Program-made: the position numbers and the translations under genes
The notes under the pieces: model-generated
Seen by the model: only the letters and a program-made list of their open reading frames with translations
The model's database searches: none
Told to the model about the DNA's origin: nothing
From: Microbacterium oryzae
GTDB lineage: Bacteria > Actinomycetota > Actinomycetes > Actinomycetales > Microbacteriaceae
Assembly (NCBI RefSeq): GCF_009735645.1
Contig: NZ_CP032550.1
Span: 2,852,001 to 2,916,000 of the forward strand
Direction: 5' to 3'
DNA length: 64,000 bases
Part shown: positions 18,291 to 26,795 of the stretch, piece after piece
Numbering within the stretch: the first letter of the stretch is position 1
Layout of the letters: each line of letters opens with the position of its first letter

Positions 18291-19709
18291 TCAGCGGCGT
18301 GCGGCGGCGGCCACGGCGGCGTCGTCGTCGAGGTCGACGTCCTTGGTCTCCTTGCCGATGATGAGCGCGATGAGGGTCAGCACGCCGGCGAGCGCGAGGT
18401 AGACGCCCACCAGCCACGGGTTGCCCTTGCCGACGCTCCACAGCCACAGGGCGATGGAGGGCGCCACGGCCGCGCCGAGGATCGACGCGACGTTGTACGA
18501 GATCGCCGACCCGGTGTACCGGACGTTCGTCGGGAACAGCTCGGGCAGCAGCGCCCCCATCGGGCCGAAGGTCATGCCCATGAGCAGGAAGCCGAACACG
18601 AGGAACGCCTGCACGAGGGCGCCGGTGAACTTCTCATCGCCCTGCGGCAGGAGGAAGACGACGAACAGCAGACCGAAGACGATGATCGCGGACGTCACGC
18701 CGATGAGCAGCTTCCGGCGGCCGATCGCGTCGGCGAGCGGACCCGACAGCAGCGTGCAGAGGCCGAAGAACACCACGCCGATGATCTGCATGAGCACGAA
18801 GTCGACGTAGGCGAAGCCGAGACCGGGGACGAAGGATCCGGCGTCCGCGCCCTCGGGCGCCGTCATCGGCCGGGTGCCGTACGCGAGCGTGAAGCTCGTC
18901 ATCAGGTAGAAGAGCACGTACGTCGCGAGCATGTAGAACGTGCCGAGGATGAGCGGACGCCAGTGGTTGCGCACCGTGGCGCCGAGAGGGAACTTCTTGA
19001 TCGCTCCGCTCTTCTCGACCTTCGCGAACGCGTCGGACTCCACGAGCTTCAGGCGGACCCAGAGGCCGATGATGACCATCACGGCGGAGAAGAGGAACGG
19101 GATGCGCCATCCCCAGGCGAGGAACGCCTCCGAGGCGGTGCCGCCCTCGCCGGGCATCGTGAAGTTGATGATGAGGAACAGCGTGTTGGCGATGATGAAG
19201 CCGATGGGCGCGCCCAGCTGCGGGAACGTCCCGTAGAGCGCGCGCTTGCCGGCCGGCGCGTTCTCGGTGGCGACGAGCGCGGCGCCTGACCACTCGCCGC
19301 CCAGCGCGAAGCCCTGGGCGAGACGGAGGACGAGCAGGAGGAGCGCGGCCAGCCATCCGATCGACTGGTACGTCGGCAGCACGCCGATGAGGAAGGTCGC
19401 GATGCCCATGGTGAGCAGCGACGCCACCAGCGTCGCCTTGCGCCCGAACTTGTCGCCGAAGTGGCCGAACACGACCGCCCCGACGGGGCGAGCGAGCATG
19501 GCCGCGCCGAAGGTGGCGAACGAGGCCAGCAGCGCCGTCGTCTCGTTGCCCGTCGGGAAGAACAGCGCGGGGAAGACGAGGACGGCCGCGGTGGCGTACG
19601 CGTAGAAGTCGTAGAACTCGATCGTGGTGCCGACGAGGCTCGCGGTGATGACGCGGCCGCGCGAGTTCGCGGGCTTCGCCGCCGAGGAAACAGGGGTGGT
19701 GGATGTCAT
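18291..19709 (-). CDS. MFS transporter, metabolite:H+ symporter (MHS) family
   Basis: A 472-residue, 12-helix inner-membrane symporter. It carries the MHS/ShiA-ProP style loops: GHFGDKFGRK after helix 2 and LRLAQGFALGGEWSGAAL around helix 4. The helix 1 start IEFYDFYAYATAAV is also typical. Such proteins import organic acids, shikimate, alpha-ketoglutarate or osmolytes with protons. The substrate cannot be inferred and no catabolic genes are adjacent. The cytoplasmic tail is Asp- and Ala-rich. Confidence 0.9.
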   Translation of the reverse strand: MTSTTPVSSAAKPANSRGRVITASLVGTTIEFYDFYAYATAAVLVFPALFFPTGNETTALLASFATFGAAMLARPVGAVVFGHFGDKFGRKATLVASLLTMGIATFLIGVLPTYQSIGWLAALLLLVLRLAQGFALGGEWSGAALVATENAPAGKRALYGTFPQLGAPIGFIIANTLFLIINFTMPGEGGTASEAFLAWGWRIPFLFSAVMVIIGLWVRLKLVESDAFAKVEKSGAIKKFPLGATVRNHWRPLILGTFYMLATYVLFYLMTSFTLAYGTRPMTAPEGADAGSFVPGLGFAYVDFVLMQIIGVVFFGLCTLLSGPLADAIGRRKLLIGVTSAIIVFGLLFVVFLLPQGDEKFTGALVQAFLVFGFLLMGMTFGPMGALLPELFPTNVRYTGSAISYNVASILGAAVAPSIALWLWSVGKGNPWLVGVYLALAGVLTLIALIIGKETKDVDLDDDAAVAAAARR

Positions 19710-19840
19710 GAGGGCCTGTCAGAGGAAGGGCCGCGCTCCCGAGGAGGCGCGGCGCGGAATCACGCCGTGTCGGAGGGGGAGCAGCGCCGCCGCCCTCCGG
19801 ACACAGCGAGCCATCCTACTCCTCGTGAGCAGAACGACCG

Positions 19841-19886
19841 CGACGGGCGCCGCCCGCGCGTGAAGTGCGCAGGGCGGCGCCCGTCG
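19841..19886 (-). terminator. Terminator of the small membrane protein gene
   Basis: A perfect 15-bp stem (19841-19855 with 19872-19886), about 40 bases beyond the stop at 19926. Confidence 0.78.
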
Positions 19887-19925
19887 TGGAGTGAGTGCTT
19901 GAGCGGAGTGCTCAGCGGTCGAGAT

Positions 19926-20276
19926 TTACCAGATCACTGCGATGGCGGCGTTGGCGAGCGTCATAATGCCCACCGCCCAGAACATCGCGGGTGCGATCTG
20001 CGCACCGCGCTTCTGTCGGGCGCCGAGAACGCCGAGGAGGCCGCCGATGACGAGCAGGATCACGAGCTTGATCCCGATCTTCAGGTAGTTGAAGTCGGCG
20101 TCGGTACCCCAGGGCGCCGAGAGCGCCAGGCCCGCGATCAGCGAGAGCGCGAGCCCCCATTGCATGAGGCGGGTCACCTGGACGCGGCGGTTCGCCACCT
20201 CCACGAGCCATGAGCCGAAGATCGTGGCGAAGCCGACGAGGTGGACGAGAAGGACGATGCTGCGCAGGGTCTCCAT
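19926..20276 (-). CDS. Small four-helix membrane protein
   Basis: A 116-residue hydrophobic protein with about four transmembrane helices separated by short loops (ETLRSIVLLVHLVGFATIFG, WGLALSLIAGLAL, LKIGIKLVILLVIGGLLGVL, MFWAVGIMTLANAAIAVIW). His14 in helix 1 and Lys residues at helix 3 are the only buried polar groups. No named family was recognised. ATG 20276 was chosen because TATGCT lies six bases upstream. A palindrome just upstream suggests dedicated repression. It is followed by its own terminator and is not part of the rib operon. Confidence 0.8.
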   Translation of the reverse strand: METLRSIVLLVHLVGFATIFGSWLVEVANRRVQVTRLMQWGLALSLIAGLALSAPWGTDADFNYLKIGIKLVILLVIGGLLGVLGARQKRGAQIAPAMFWAVGIMTLANAAIAVIW

Positions 20277-20282
20277 GCGCAC

Positions 20283-20288
20283 AGCATA
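20283..20288 (-). promoter_or_regulatory. -10 hexamer of the small membrane protein gene
   Basis: TATGCT with six bases to ATG 20276, predicting a leaderless transcript. Confidence 0.55.
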
Positions 20289-20293
20289 CGAGA

Positions 20294-20312
20294 CTTCTAC
20301 ATATCGTAGAAG
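20294..20312. promoter_or_regulatory. Palindromic operator candidate CTTCTAC-N5-GTAGAAG
   Basis: Perfect 7-bp inverted arms (20294-20300 and 20306-20312) lie just upstream of the -10, where a bound repressor would block RNA polymerase. The sequence loosely resembles TAC-N-GTA operators of BlaI/CopY-type repressors. No regulator gene of that type is adjacent. Confidence 0.55.
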
Positions 20313-20353
20313 CCGGTGCTCCTCGGCTCAGTCGCTCGTCTGCTCCGGCGCGC

Positions 20354-20827
20354 TCAGCTCCGCAGCGCGCGGAGTGCGAGCACGGTGCGCAGGGCGGCGT
20401 CGGCCGCCTCGGCGCCCTTGTCCTCCTTCGATCCCGGCAGGCCGGCGCGGTCGATGCCCTGCTGCTCGTCATCGAGGGTGAGCACGCCGAAGCCCACCGG
20501 CTTGCCCGTGTCCAGCGCGACGCGCGTGAGGCCATCCGTCGCCGCGCTGGAGACGAAGTCGAAGTGCGGGGTGCCGCCGCGGATGATCACGCCGAGCGCC
20601 ACCACCGCGTCCGCGCCCGCGTCGAGGGCCGCCTTCGCGACGACCGGGAGCTCGAAGGATCCCGGCACGCGCACGAGCGCCCACTCGGCACCGGCGGCAT
20701 CGAGGGTGCGCTGCGCCCCGGCGATGAGGCCGTCGGTGATCTGCTCGTGCCAGGTGCCGGCGACGACCGTCACGCGGACGCCCTCCGCCGCGACCTCGCC
20801 CTGCTGGGGTGCTCCCTTGCCGCTCAC
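20354..20827 (-). CDS. ribH: 6,7-dimethyl-8-ribityllumazine synthase
   Basis: Condenses 5-amino-6-ribitylamino-uracil with 3,4-dihydroxybutanone 4-phosphate in the penultimate riboflavin step, usually as an icosahedral capsid. The 157-residue sequence shows VPGSFELP near residue 52, GVIIRGGTPHFDFV near 79 with the catalytic His, and FGVLTLDDEQQ near 115. The GTG start is embedded in the upstream ribBA stop (GTGA), indicating translational coupling. It is the last gene of the riboflavin operon. Confidence 0.95.
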   Translation of the reverse strand: MSGKGAPQQGEVAAEGVRVTVVAGTWHEQITDGLIAGAQRTLDAAGAEWALVRVPGSFELPVVAKAALDAGADAVVALGVIIRGGTPHFDFVSSAATDGLTRVALDTGKPVGFGVLTLDDEQQGIDRAGLPGSKEDKGAEAADAALRTVLALRALRS

Positions 20828-22110
20828 TTGCCTGCTCCTTCGTGCATCTGGGCGACGGCGGCGGCGAGCGCCTCCTCGCCGATGATGTGACCCATCCGGT
20901 CGCGCTTGGTCTCGAGGTACTGGTGGTTGTTGGGCCCGACGCCGACGATGAGGGGCACCTGCTCGACGACCTCGATGCCGAGGGCGCGCAGCTGGCTCAC
21001 CTTGTCGGTGTTGTTGGTCAGCAGGCGCAGCTTCTCCACGCCCAGGTCGGCGAGGATGCCTGCCGCGGCGGCGTAGTCGCGCGCGTCGGCGGGCAGGCCG
21101 AGCGCCGTGTTCGCGTCGACGGTGTCGTATCCGCGCTCCTGCAGGGCGTACGCGCGCAGCTTGTTGATGAGGCCGATGCCGCGGCCCTCGTGCCCGCGCA
21201 TGTAGATGACGACGCCGCCGTCCTGCTCGATGGCGTCGAGCGCCGCGTCGAGCTGCGGGCCGCACTCGCACTTCAGGGAGCCAAAGGCCTCGCCGGTCAG
21301 GCACTCCGAGTGCACGCGCACGAGCGGGGCGCCGTCGGAGAGGTCGCCCTTCACGATCGCGAGGTGGTCGGTACCGGTGATGCGGTCCTTGTACGCCAGG
21401 AAGCGGAAGACGCCGTGCGAGGTGGGGACGGTGGAGTCCGCGCGGAGGCTGACCTGGCGCCGGAAGGGCGCGGCCGACGCCGCGGACGGCTCGTGCTCCT
21501 CGAGGTAGGCGATGAGCTGCTCGATCGTGATGACGGGGACGCCCTCGCGCTCGCCCATCTCGAGGAGGGCGGGCAGGCGCATCATGTCGCCGTCGTCCTC
21601 GACGATCTCGCCGATGACGCCGACCGGCGCGACGCCCGCGAGGCGCATGAGGTCGACGGCCGCCTCGGTGTGGCCCGAGCGCTCGCGGACGCCGCCGGGC
21701 ACCGCGCGCAGCGGGAGGATGTGGCCGGGCCGGATGAGGCTCGTCGGCGTCGAGTCCGGGTTCGCGAGGACGTTGACCGTCCGCGCGCGGTCGTGCGCGC
21801 TGATGCCGGTGGTCACGCCATCGGCGGCGTCGACGCTCACGGTGTAGGCGGTCGAGCGCGCGTCCTCGTTCACGGCGACCATCGGGGGGAGGTCGAGCCG
21901 GTCGGCCCATTCCTGCGGCATGGGCGCGCAGAGGAAGCCCGACGAGTAGCGCACCGCCCACGCGATGACCTCGGGCGTCGCGAGCTGCGCCGACAGGATG
22001 ACGTCGCCCTCGTTCTCGCGGTTCTCATCGTCGGCGACGATCACCGGGCGCCCGGCGCGGATCGCGTCGAGGGCCTCGGGGATGGTCGACAGCTTGCTGG
22101 CAAGGCTCAT
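20824..22110 (-). CDS. ribBA: Bifunctional DHBP synthase / GTP cyclohydrolase II
   Basis: Makes both riboflavin precursors: 3,4-dihydroxy-2-butanone 4-phosphate and the GTP-derived pyrimidine. The 428-residue protein has an N-terminal RibB domain with DDENRENEGD near residue 30, SAHDRA, and GHTEAAVDL. The C-terminal RibA domain has SECLTGEAFGSLKCECG, with its three zinc-binding Cys, and RGHEGRGIGL. ATG 22110 overlaps the ribE stop (ATGA). A longer in-frame opening to 22629 lies inside ribE and was rejected. Confidence 0.96.
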   Translation of the reverse strand: MSLASKLSTIPEALDAIRAGRPVIVADDENRENEGDVILSAQLATPEVIAWAVRYSSGFLCAPMPQEWADRLDLPPMVAVNEDARSTAYTVSVDAADGVTTGISAHDRARTVNVLANPDSTPTSLIRPGHILPLRAVPGGVRERSGHTEAAVDLMRLAGVAPVGVIGEIVEDDGDMMRLPALLEMGEREGVPVITIEQLIAYLEEHEPSAASAAPFRRQVSLRADSTVPTSHGVFRFLAYKDRITGTDHLAIVKGDLSDGAPLVRVHSECLTGEAFGSLKCECGPQLDAALDAIEQDGGVVIYMRGHEGRGIGLINKLRAYALQERGYDTVDANTALGLPADARDYAAAAGILADLGVEKLRLLTNNTDKVSQLRALGIEVVEQVPLIVGVGPNNHQYLETKRDRMGHIIGEEALAAAVAQMHEGAGK

Positions 22111-22862
22111 CGGGAGCCCCCTTCGGGAGTGGAACGGAGGATGACGAAATCGGCGGCGGGGACGTCGTAGGTGGCGAACGAGGATTCGGCGCCCGTGCCG
22201 GCCTCGCGCTGGGCGCGCGCGATCGGATGGTCGCCCGCGAGATCCACAGGACGGCTCGCGCCGAAGGAGAGCAGCCGCTGCACGTGGCGAGCGAGGATGT
22301 CGGTCTCGAGATTGACCGCGTCGCCCACGCGGCGCTCGCCGAGGGTCGTGGCCTCGAGCGTCTCGGGGATGAGCGACACCTCGAACCACGGCGTCGGCTC
22401 GTGCGCGGGGCTGACCGCGCTGACGGTGAGCGAGACGCCGTCGACCGCGATCGACCCCTTGTCGACGACGAGCGGCGCGAGGGCAGGAGCCAGCGCGATG
22501 CGCACGACCCGCCACTGCTCGCCGGGGCGGACGTCGACGACCGTTCCGGTGCCGTCGATGTGACCCTGCACGATGTGCCCGCCCAGCCGCCCGCCCGACG
22601 CGGTCGCCCGCTCGAGGTTGACCGGCCATCCGACGCGCGCCGCGTCGAGCGTGGACATGTCGAGCGTCTGCTTCATGACGTCGGCGGTGAAGCCGTCGGC
22701 GGTCCAGCCGACGACGGTGAGGCAGACGCCGCTGACGGCGATCGAGTCGCCGTGGTGCACGTCCTCGATCACGCGGGGGGCGTGGAGCGTCAGGCGCACG
22801 CCGTCTCCCGAGGGCTCGATCGCCGTGATGCGGCCGATCTCCTCGATGATGCCGGTGAACAT
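22107..22862 (-). CDS. ribE: Riboflavin synthase (alpha chain)
   Basis: Dismutates two lumazines to riboflavin plus pyrimidine. The 251 residues contain the two barrel repeats: MFTGIIEEIG and GDSIAVSGVCLTVV in the first, GHIVQGHIDGTG and DKGSIAVDGVSLTVS in the second. The usual end near residue 200-210 (ARHVQRLL) is followed by about 40 extra, weakly conserved residues (AREAGTG-like, ending PEGGSR). The start is one base after the ribD stop, and the stop overlaps ribBA. Also called ribC in some genomes. Confidence 0.93.
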   Translation of the reverse strand: MFTGIIEEIGRITAIEPSGDGVRLTLHAPRVIEDVHHGDSIAVSGVCLTVVGWTADGFTADVMKQTLDMSTLDAARVGWPVNLERATASGGRLGGHIVQGHIDGTGTVVDVRPGEQWRVVRIALAPALAPLVVDKGSIAVDGVSLTVSAVSPAHEPTPWFEVSLIPETLEATTLGERRVGDAVNLETDILARHVQRLLSFGASRPVDLAGDHPIARAQREAGTGAESSFATYDVPAADFVILRSTPEGGSR

Positions 22863-22863
22863 G

Positions 22864-23898
22864 TCAGCTGCCTCCTTCGGGGGCGGATGGGGCGGGGCGG
22901 GCCACGACGAGGAGGTCGTCGCCGAGGCGGTCGATCTGCTCGATGGCGAGCCGCCGCTGCTGGGAGATGGTGGCGACGCCGATGTCGGCGAGGGCGGTGC
23001 GGCTTCCGCCGAGGAGGGTCGGCGCCAGGTAGACGAGGACGCGGTCGGCGAGACCCGCCGCGAGGAAGGCGCTCGCGAGGGTCGGCCCGCCCTCGACGAA
23101 CACGCGGTGCAGGCCGCGGTCGTGGAGATCGGCGAGCACAGCTGCGAGATCGCGCGTGGGGTAGTGGAGGACGTCGTGGGGGTGGCGGCGGATGGCTGCG
23201 CCCGCAGGGATCTGAGCGCGTCCGATGACGACGGGGACGGGCTGGGTCGGGCGGAGTCCCGCGTCATCGCGCGCCGTGAGGGCGGGGTCGTCGGCGAGGA
23301 GCGTGCCCGTGCCGACGACGATCGCGTCGGCCTGTGCCCGGCGTGCGTGGACGTCCGCGCGGGCGAGCGGCCCCGTGATCCACTGGCTCGTGCCGTCGGC
23401 AGCCGCAGCTCTGCCATCCAGGCTCTGCGCCCACTTCACCGTCACGTGCGGGCGTCCGAGGGTGCGCGCGGTCAGCCACGGCTCGAGGAGCGCGCGCGCC
23501 TCGTCCGCGAGGAGGCCGCTCTCGACGTCGACGCCGGCGGCGTGAAGGCGCTCGCCGCCCCCGCCCTCGACGTCGCCCGGATCGGGCAGCGCGAAGACGA
23601 CGCGCGCGACGCCGGCCGCGATGAGAGCCTCGGCGCACGGACCGGTGCGTCCGGTGTGATTGCAGGGCTCGAGCGTGACGACGGCGGTCGCGCCGCGCGC
23701 GGCGTCGCCCTCGAGGTGCGACAGGGCGTCGACCTCGGCGTGCGGGGTGCCCGCACCGCGATGCCAGCCCTCCGCGAGGACCTCGCCGGAGGGCGAGAGG
23801 AGGACCGCCCCGACCTGCGGGTTGCGGCTGCGGGGCCCGCGGCGCGCGAGCTCGAGCGCGCGGGCCATCGCCCGCTGCTCCGCCTCGCTGAACGCCAT
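22864..23898 (-). CDS. ribD: Bifunctional pyrimidine deaminase / reductase
   Basis: Carries out deamination then side-chain reduction of the pyrimidine intermediate. The 344-residue protein has the zinc deaminase motifs HAEVDAL near residue 53 and EPCNHTGRTGPC near 80. The C-terminal reductase contains KWAQSLDGR and FVEGGPTLA. AGGAGG is six bases before ATG 23898, which fixes the start within a longer open frame to 24000. It is the first gene of the four-gene riboflavin operon and lies directly behind the FMN riboswitch. Confidence 0.95.
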   Translation of the reverse strand: MAFSEAEQRAMARALELARRGPRSRNPQVGAVLLSPSGEVLAEGWHRGAGTPHAEVDALSHLEGDAARGATAVVTLEPCNHTGRTGPCAEALIAAGVARVVFALPDPGDVEGGGGERLHAAGVDVESGLLADEARALLEPWLTARTLGRPHVTVKWAQSLDGRAAAADGTSQWITGPLARADVHARRAQADAIVVGTGTLLADDPALTARDDAGLRPTQPVPVVIGRAQIPAGAAIRRHPHDVLHYPTRDLAAVLADLHDRGLHRVFVEGGPTLASAFLAAGLADRVLVYLAPTLLGGSRTALADIGVATISQQRRLAIEQIDRLGDDLLVVARPAPSAPEGGS

Positions 23899-23956
23899 TC
23901 GAACCTCCTGGTCGTGGCACCGGGGATCGCGAACGGCGCCCGCAGCGGGCGTCGTC

Positions 23957-24099
23957 ACGTGCTGCCTCTCATCCGGACTCGCAGGCTGCGCCTGCATCAC
24001 CGTCGGTCCCGGAATCCCACCGGATCGGCCGCCGTCATCATGACGGCGGTTCGCGGACTGTCACCGCCGGTTCGGATTCTCACCGACCCCGGAGCACGT
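23957..24099 (-). promoter_or_regulatory. FMN riboswitch (RFN element)
   Basis: On the minus strand the leader reads through all RFN landmarks: GGGGTCGGTGAGAATCCGAA, ACCGGCGGTGACAGTCCGCG, a variable hairpin, GATCCGGTGGGATTCCGG, ACCGACGGTGATG and AGTCCGGATGAGAGGC. P1 pairs 24093-24099 with 23957-23963. FMN binding shuts down riboflavin synthesis. A small CGCCCG-CTG-CGGGCG hairpin follows, without a U-run, before the AGGAGG of ribD, suggesting translational control. Confidence 0.95.
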
Positions 24100-24110
24100 T
24101 CTTCGCACTC

Positions 24111-24116
24111 AGCATA
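24111..24116 (-). promoter_or_regulatory. -10 hexamer of the riboflavin operon
   Basis: TATGCT about 12 bases before the RFN element. Transcription would begin near 24104. Confidence 0.5.
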
Positions 24117-24175
24117 ATCAACCGCGCGCGAGAGGCGTTATTCCCGAGTGCATGCGTCCGTATATTTCACGTCGC

Positions 24176-25039
24176 TCACTTCAGCAGTCGCGAGAGCCGC
24201 CGGTCCGCGAGGATCTTCCCGCCCGTCTGACAGGTGGGGCAGTACTGGAAGTCGGTATCGGCGAAGAACACGCTGCGGATGGTGTCGCCGCAGACGGGAC
24301 AGGGTTCGCCCGCTCGCGCATGCACGGCCATCCCGCGCCGCTTGGCGTCCTTGAGGTCGGCCGGGGGCTTGCCCGATGCCGCGTCGATCGCCTCGGCGAG
24401 CGTCGTGCGCATCGCGTCGTAGAGCCGATCGACCTCGGCCTCGTCGAGCTTCGCCGCCAGCGCATACGGCGACATGCGGGCGGCGTGGAGGATCTCGTCG
24501 GAGTAGGCGTTGCCGATCCCGGCGATCACCGACTGATCGCGCAGGAGCCCCTTGATCTGCGTGCGCCGCCCCTCGAGCAGTGCGCCGAACGTCGCTCTGT
24601 CGAAGCCCTCCGCCAGGGGGTCGGGGCCGAGGCGAGCGATTCCCGGGACCTCGGCCGGGTCGCGCACGACGGAGACGGCGAGCGACTTCTTCGTGCCGGC
24701 CTCGGTGAGGTCGAAGCCCGAGCCGTCGTCGAAGCCGATGCGCAGGGCGATGGGCGAGCGGCCGGGCTTGATCACGGTCGCGGGCAGCGTCTCGTGCCAG
24801 CGCAGCCACCCTGCCTTCGCGAGGTGGAAGACCAGGTGCGCACCGCCATCCGTCGCGATGTCGACGAACTTGCCGTGCCGTTCGACCCCGGTCACCCGCG
24901 AGCCCTCGAGGGAGTCCAGCGGTGGGTCGTACGTCTTCAGCGCGGCGATGGCGGTGAGCCGCGCCTTCGCGATGACGAGCCCCTCGGCGCGTGCGCGCAG
25001 GTAGCGCACGAGCCCCTCCACCTCCGGCATCTCTGGCAT
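24176..25039 (-). CDS. Fpg/Nei-family DNA glycosylase / AP lyase
   Basis: Removes oxidised bases and nicks the resulting abasic site. The 287-residue protein starts MPEMPEVEG, placing the catalytic Pro2 and Glu3. RHGKF near residue 57 supplies the conserved Lys. The H2TH region has QSVIAGIGNAYSDEIL near residue 175, and the C-terminal zinc finger is CPVCG then CPTC. It may correspond to the second actinobacterial Fpg/Nei branch rather than the main MutM. The start is supported by GAGGATGG just upstream. Confidence 0.9.
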   Translation of the reverse strand: MPEMPEVEGLVRYLRARAEGLVIAKARLTAIAALKTYDPPLDSLEGSRVTGVERHGKFVDIATDGGAHLVFHLAKAGWLRWHETLPATVIKPGRSPIALRIGFDDGSGFDLTEAGTKKSLAVSVVRDPAEVPGIARLGPDPLAEGFDRATFGALLEGRRTQIKGLLRDQSVIAGIGNAYSDEILHAARMSPYALAAKLDEAEVDRLYDAMRTTLAEAIDAASGKPPADLKDAKRRGMAVHARAGEPCPVCGDTIRSVFFADTDFQYCPTCQTGGKILADRRLSRLLK

Positions 25040-25116
25040 GCGGCCATCCTCGCACCGGCCGCGGACATCGGGGCGGGGGTTGCGCAGGGCGGACGCGGCC
25101 CTACGGCTCCGCGGCC

Positions 25117-25752
25117 TCAGCGCGCGGCGGCTCCCGCGCGGAGGGCGCGGCCGCCGCGGGCGCGGCGCCGCATCACCGGCAGAGCGGACGTGAGCGGAGC
25201 GAGCACCGGCCAGTCCACGGGGGAGCGGTCGTCGCCCGACACGAGTCCGGCAAGCCACGCGTCTTCACGGCGTCCCGCGGTACGGGTGCCCTGACGGCGG
25301 ACGCCCTCGAAGCGGAAGCCGAGCGAGCGGGCGAGCCGCGCCGAGGCGACGTTCCCCGCGACCGCGTGCCACTCCAGGCGCTCGAGGCGCATCGGGCCCA
25401 GTGCGAAGTCGACGACCGCGCAGCCGGCCTCGGCGCCGTAGCCGCGTCCCCGCGCGGCGGCGGAGACCCAGTACCCGATCTCGGCGGCGCCGTCGGCGAT
25501 GCGGTGCAGGCCGACCATGCCGACGAGGCCGGTGGCGTCGTGGATGGCCCAGGTCAGCTCCTCGCCGCTCTGCCACCGCTCGGCGGTCAGCTCGACGAAC
25601 TGCTCGGCGTCCTGTCGCGTGTACGGCGACGGCACGGTGGTCCAGCGCTGCACCTCGGGGTCCTGGCAGGCCAGGTGGATCGCGTCGATGTCGGCCTCGG
25701 TCGGCGGCGTGAGGACGAGGCGACCGGTGCGCAGGGTCAGCAGATCATGCAC
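25117..25752 (-). CDS. GNAT acetyltransferase, RimJ/RimL type
   Basis: A 211-residue acetyl-CoA-dependent acetyltransferase. The N-terminus [15 protein letters not shown] is typical of the RimJ/RimL group, [16 protein letters not shown] carries the acetyl-CoA-binding motif A near residue 95, and [17 protein letters not shown] is the motif B helix. The substrate may be a protein N-terminus or an aminoglycoside-like amine and cannot be told. The GTG start overlaps the trpS stop by eight bases. The last about 30 residues are Arg-rich. Confidence 0.85.
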   Translation of the reverse strand: MHDLLTLRTGRLVLTPPTEADIDAIHLACQDPEVQRWTTVPSPYTRQDAEQFVELTAERWQSGEELTWAIHDATGLVGMVGLHRIADGAAEIGYWVSAAARGRGYGAEAGCAVVDFALGPMRLERLEWHAVAGNVASARLARSLGFRFEGVRRQGTRTAGRREDAWLAGLVSGDDRSPVDWPVLAPLTSALPVMRRRARGGRALRAGAAAR

Positions 25753-26752
25753 GGCGCAGCAGGCCCATCCGGTCGTAGGCGGCGTTCAGCGTCTCGTCGG
25801 CGACGGCCGTGGCCTTCTCGGCGTTGACCGCGAGCACGCGGTCGAGCTCTGCGGGGTCGTCGAGCAGCTCGAGCGCGCGGGCGCGCACCGGCTCGAACTC
25901 CGACACCACGACGTCGCGGAGGCCCTTCTTGAAGTCGCCGTAGCCGCGACCGGCGTACTCGTCCTCGATCGCCGGGATCTGCCTGCCCGTGAGCGCGGCG
26001 TAGATCGTCAGCAGGTTCGAGACGCCCGGCTTCCCCTCGCGGTCATAGCGCACGACGCCGTCGTTGTCGGTGACCGCGCGCATGATCTTCTTCGCCGTGA
26101 CGTCGACGTCGTCGAGCAGCCAGATGACGCCCGCGTGCGACTCGGCCGACTTCGACATCTTCGCCGCCGGGTTTTGCAGGTCGTAGATCCGTGCCGTGTC
26201 GGCCTGGATGACCGGCTGCGGCACGCGGAACGTGTCGCCGTAGCGGGAGTTGAAGCGCTCGGCCAGGTCGCGCGTGAGCTCCACGTGCTGCTTCTGGTCG
26301 TCGCCGACCGGCACGACCTGCGTCTGGTACAGCAGGATGTCCGCGGCCATGAGGATCGGGTAGGTGAACAGACCGACGTTGGTCGCGTCGGCACCGTAGC
26401 GCTGCGACTTGTCCTTGAACTGCGTCATGCGCCCGGCCTCGCCGAAGCCGGTGATCGTCGAGAGCACCCACGCCAGCTCGGCGTGCGCGCGCACGTGCGA
26501 CTGCACATAGAGGGTCGAGCGCGAGGGCTCGATCCCCGCGGCGATGTACTGCGCGGCGGTGCGGCGCGTCTTCTCGCGCAGCTCGGCGGGGTCGTTCGGC
26601 TGAGTGAGGGCGTGCAGGTCGACGACGCTGAAGAACGCGTCGTACGTGTCCTGCATGTCGCGCCACTGCAGGAGCGCCCCGATGTAGTTGCCGATCTGAA
26701 GAGAGTCGGCCGAGGGCTGCATTCCCGAGTAGAGGCGAGCTTTCTGAGTCAC
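25745..26752 (-). CDS. trpS: Tryptophanyl-tRNA synthetase
   Basis: Charges tRNA-Trp. The 335-residue class I synthetase has the HIGH-like region [11 protein letters not shown] near residue 18, [11 protein letters not shown] with [16 protein letters not shown], and the KMSKS loop near residue 185. The start is GTG 26752; TACAAT lies six bases upstream, indicating a leaderless mRNA and ruling out the longer frame from 26782. The acetyltransferase gene overlaps its 3' end. Confidence 0.96.
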   Translation of the reverse strand: MTQKARLYSGMQPSADSLQIGNYIGALLQWRDMQDTYDAFFSVVDLHALTQPNDPAELREKTRRTAAQYIAAGIEPSRSTLYVQSHVRAHAELAWVLSTITGFGEAGRMTQFKDKSQRYGADATNVGLFTYPILMAADILLYQTQVVPVGDDQKQHVELTRDLAERFNSRYGDTFRVPQPVIQADTARIYDLQNPAAKMSKSAESHAGVIWLLDDVDVTAKKIMRAVTDNDGVVRYDREGKPGVSNLLTIYAALTGRQIPAIEDEYAGRGYGDFKKGLRDVVVSEFEPVRARALELLDDPAELDRVLAVNAEKATAVADETLNAAYDRMGLLRRA

Positions 26753-26758
26753 CTGACG

Positions 26759-26764
26759 ATTGTA
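26759..26764 (-). promoter_or_regulatory. -10 hexamer giving a leaderless trpS mRNA
   Basis: TACAAT with six bases to GTG 26752. Confidence 0.55.
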
Positions 26765-26795
26765 GGCGGCGTTCCCGCGCACCCCTGCACGAGCC

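Noticed and set aside
22110..22629. N-terminal extension of ribBA
   Set aside because: It overlaps ribE out of frame; the conserved RibB domain starts at ATG 22110, which overlaps the ribE stop.
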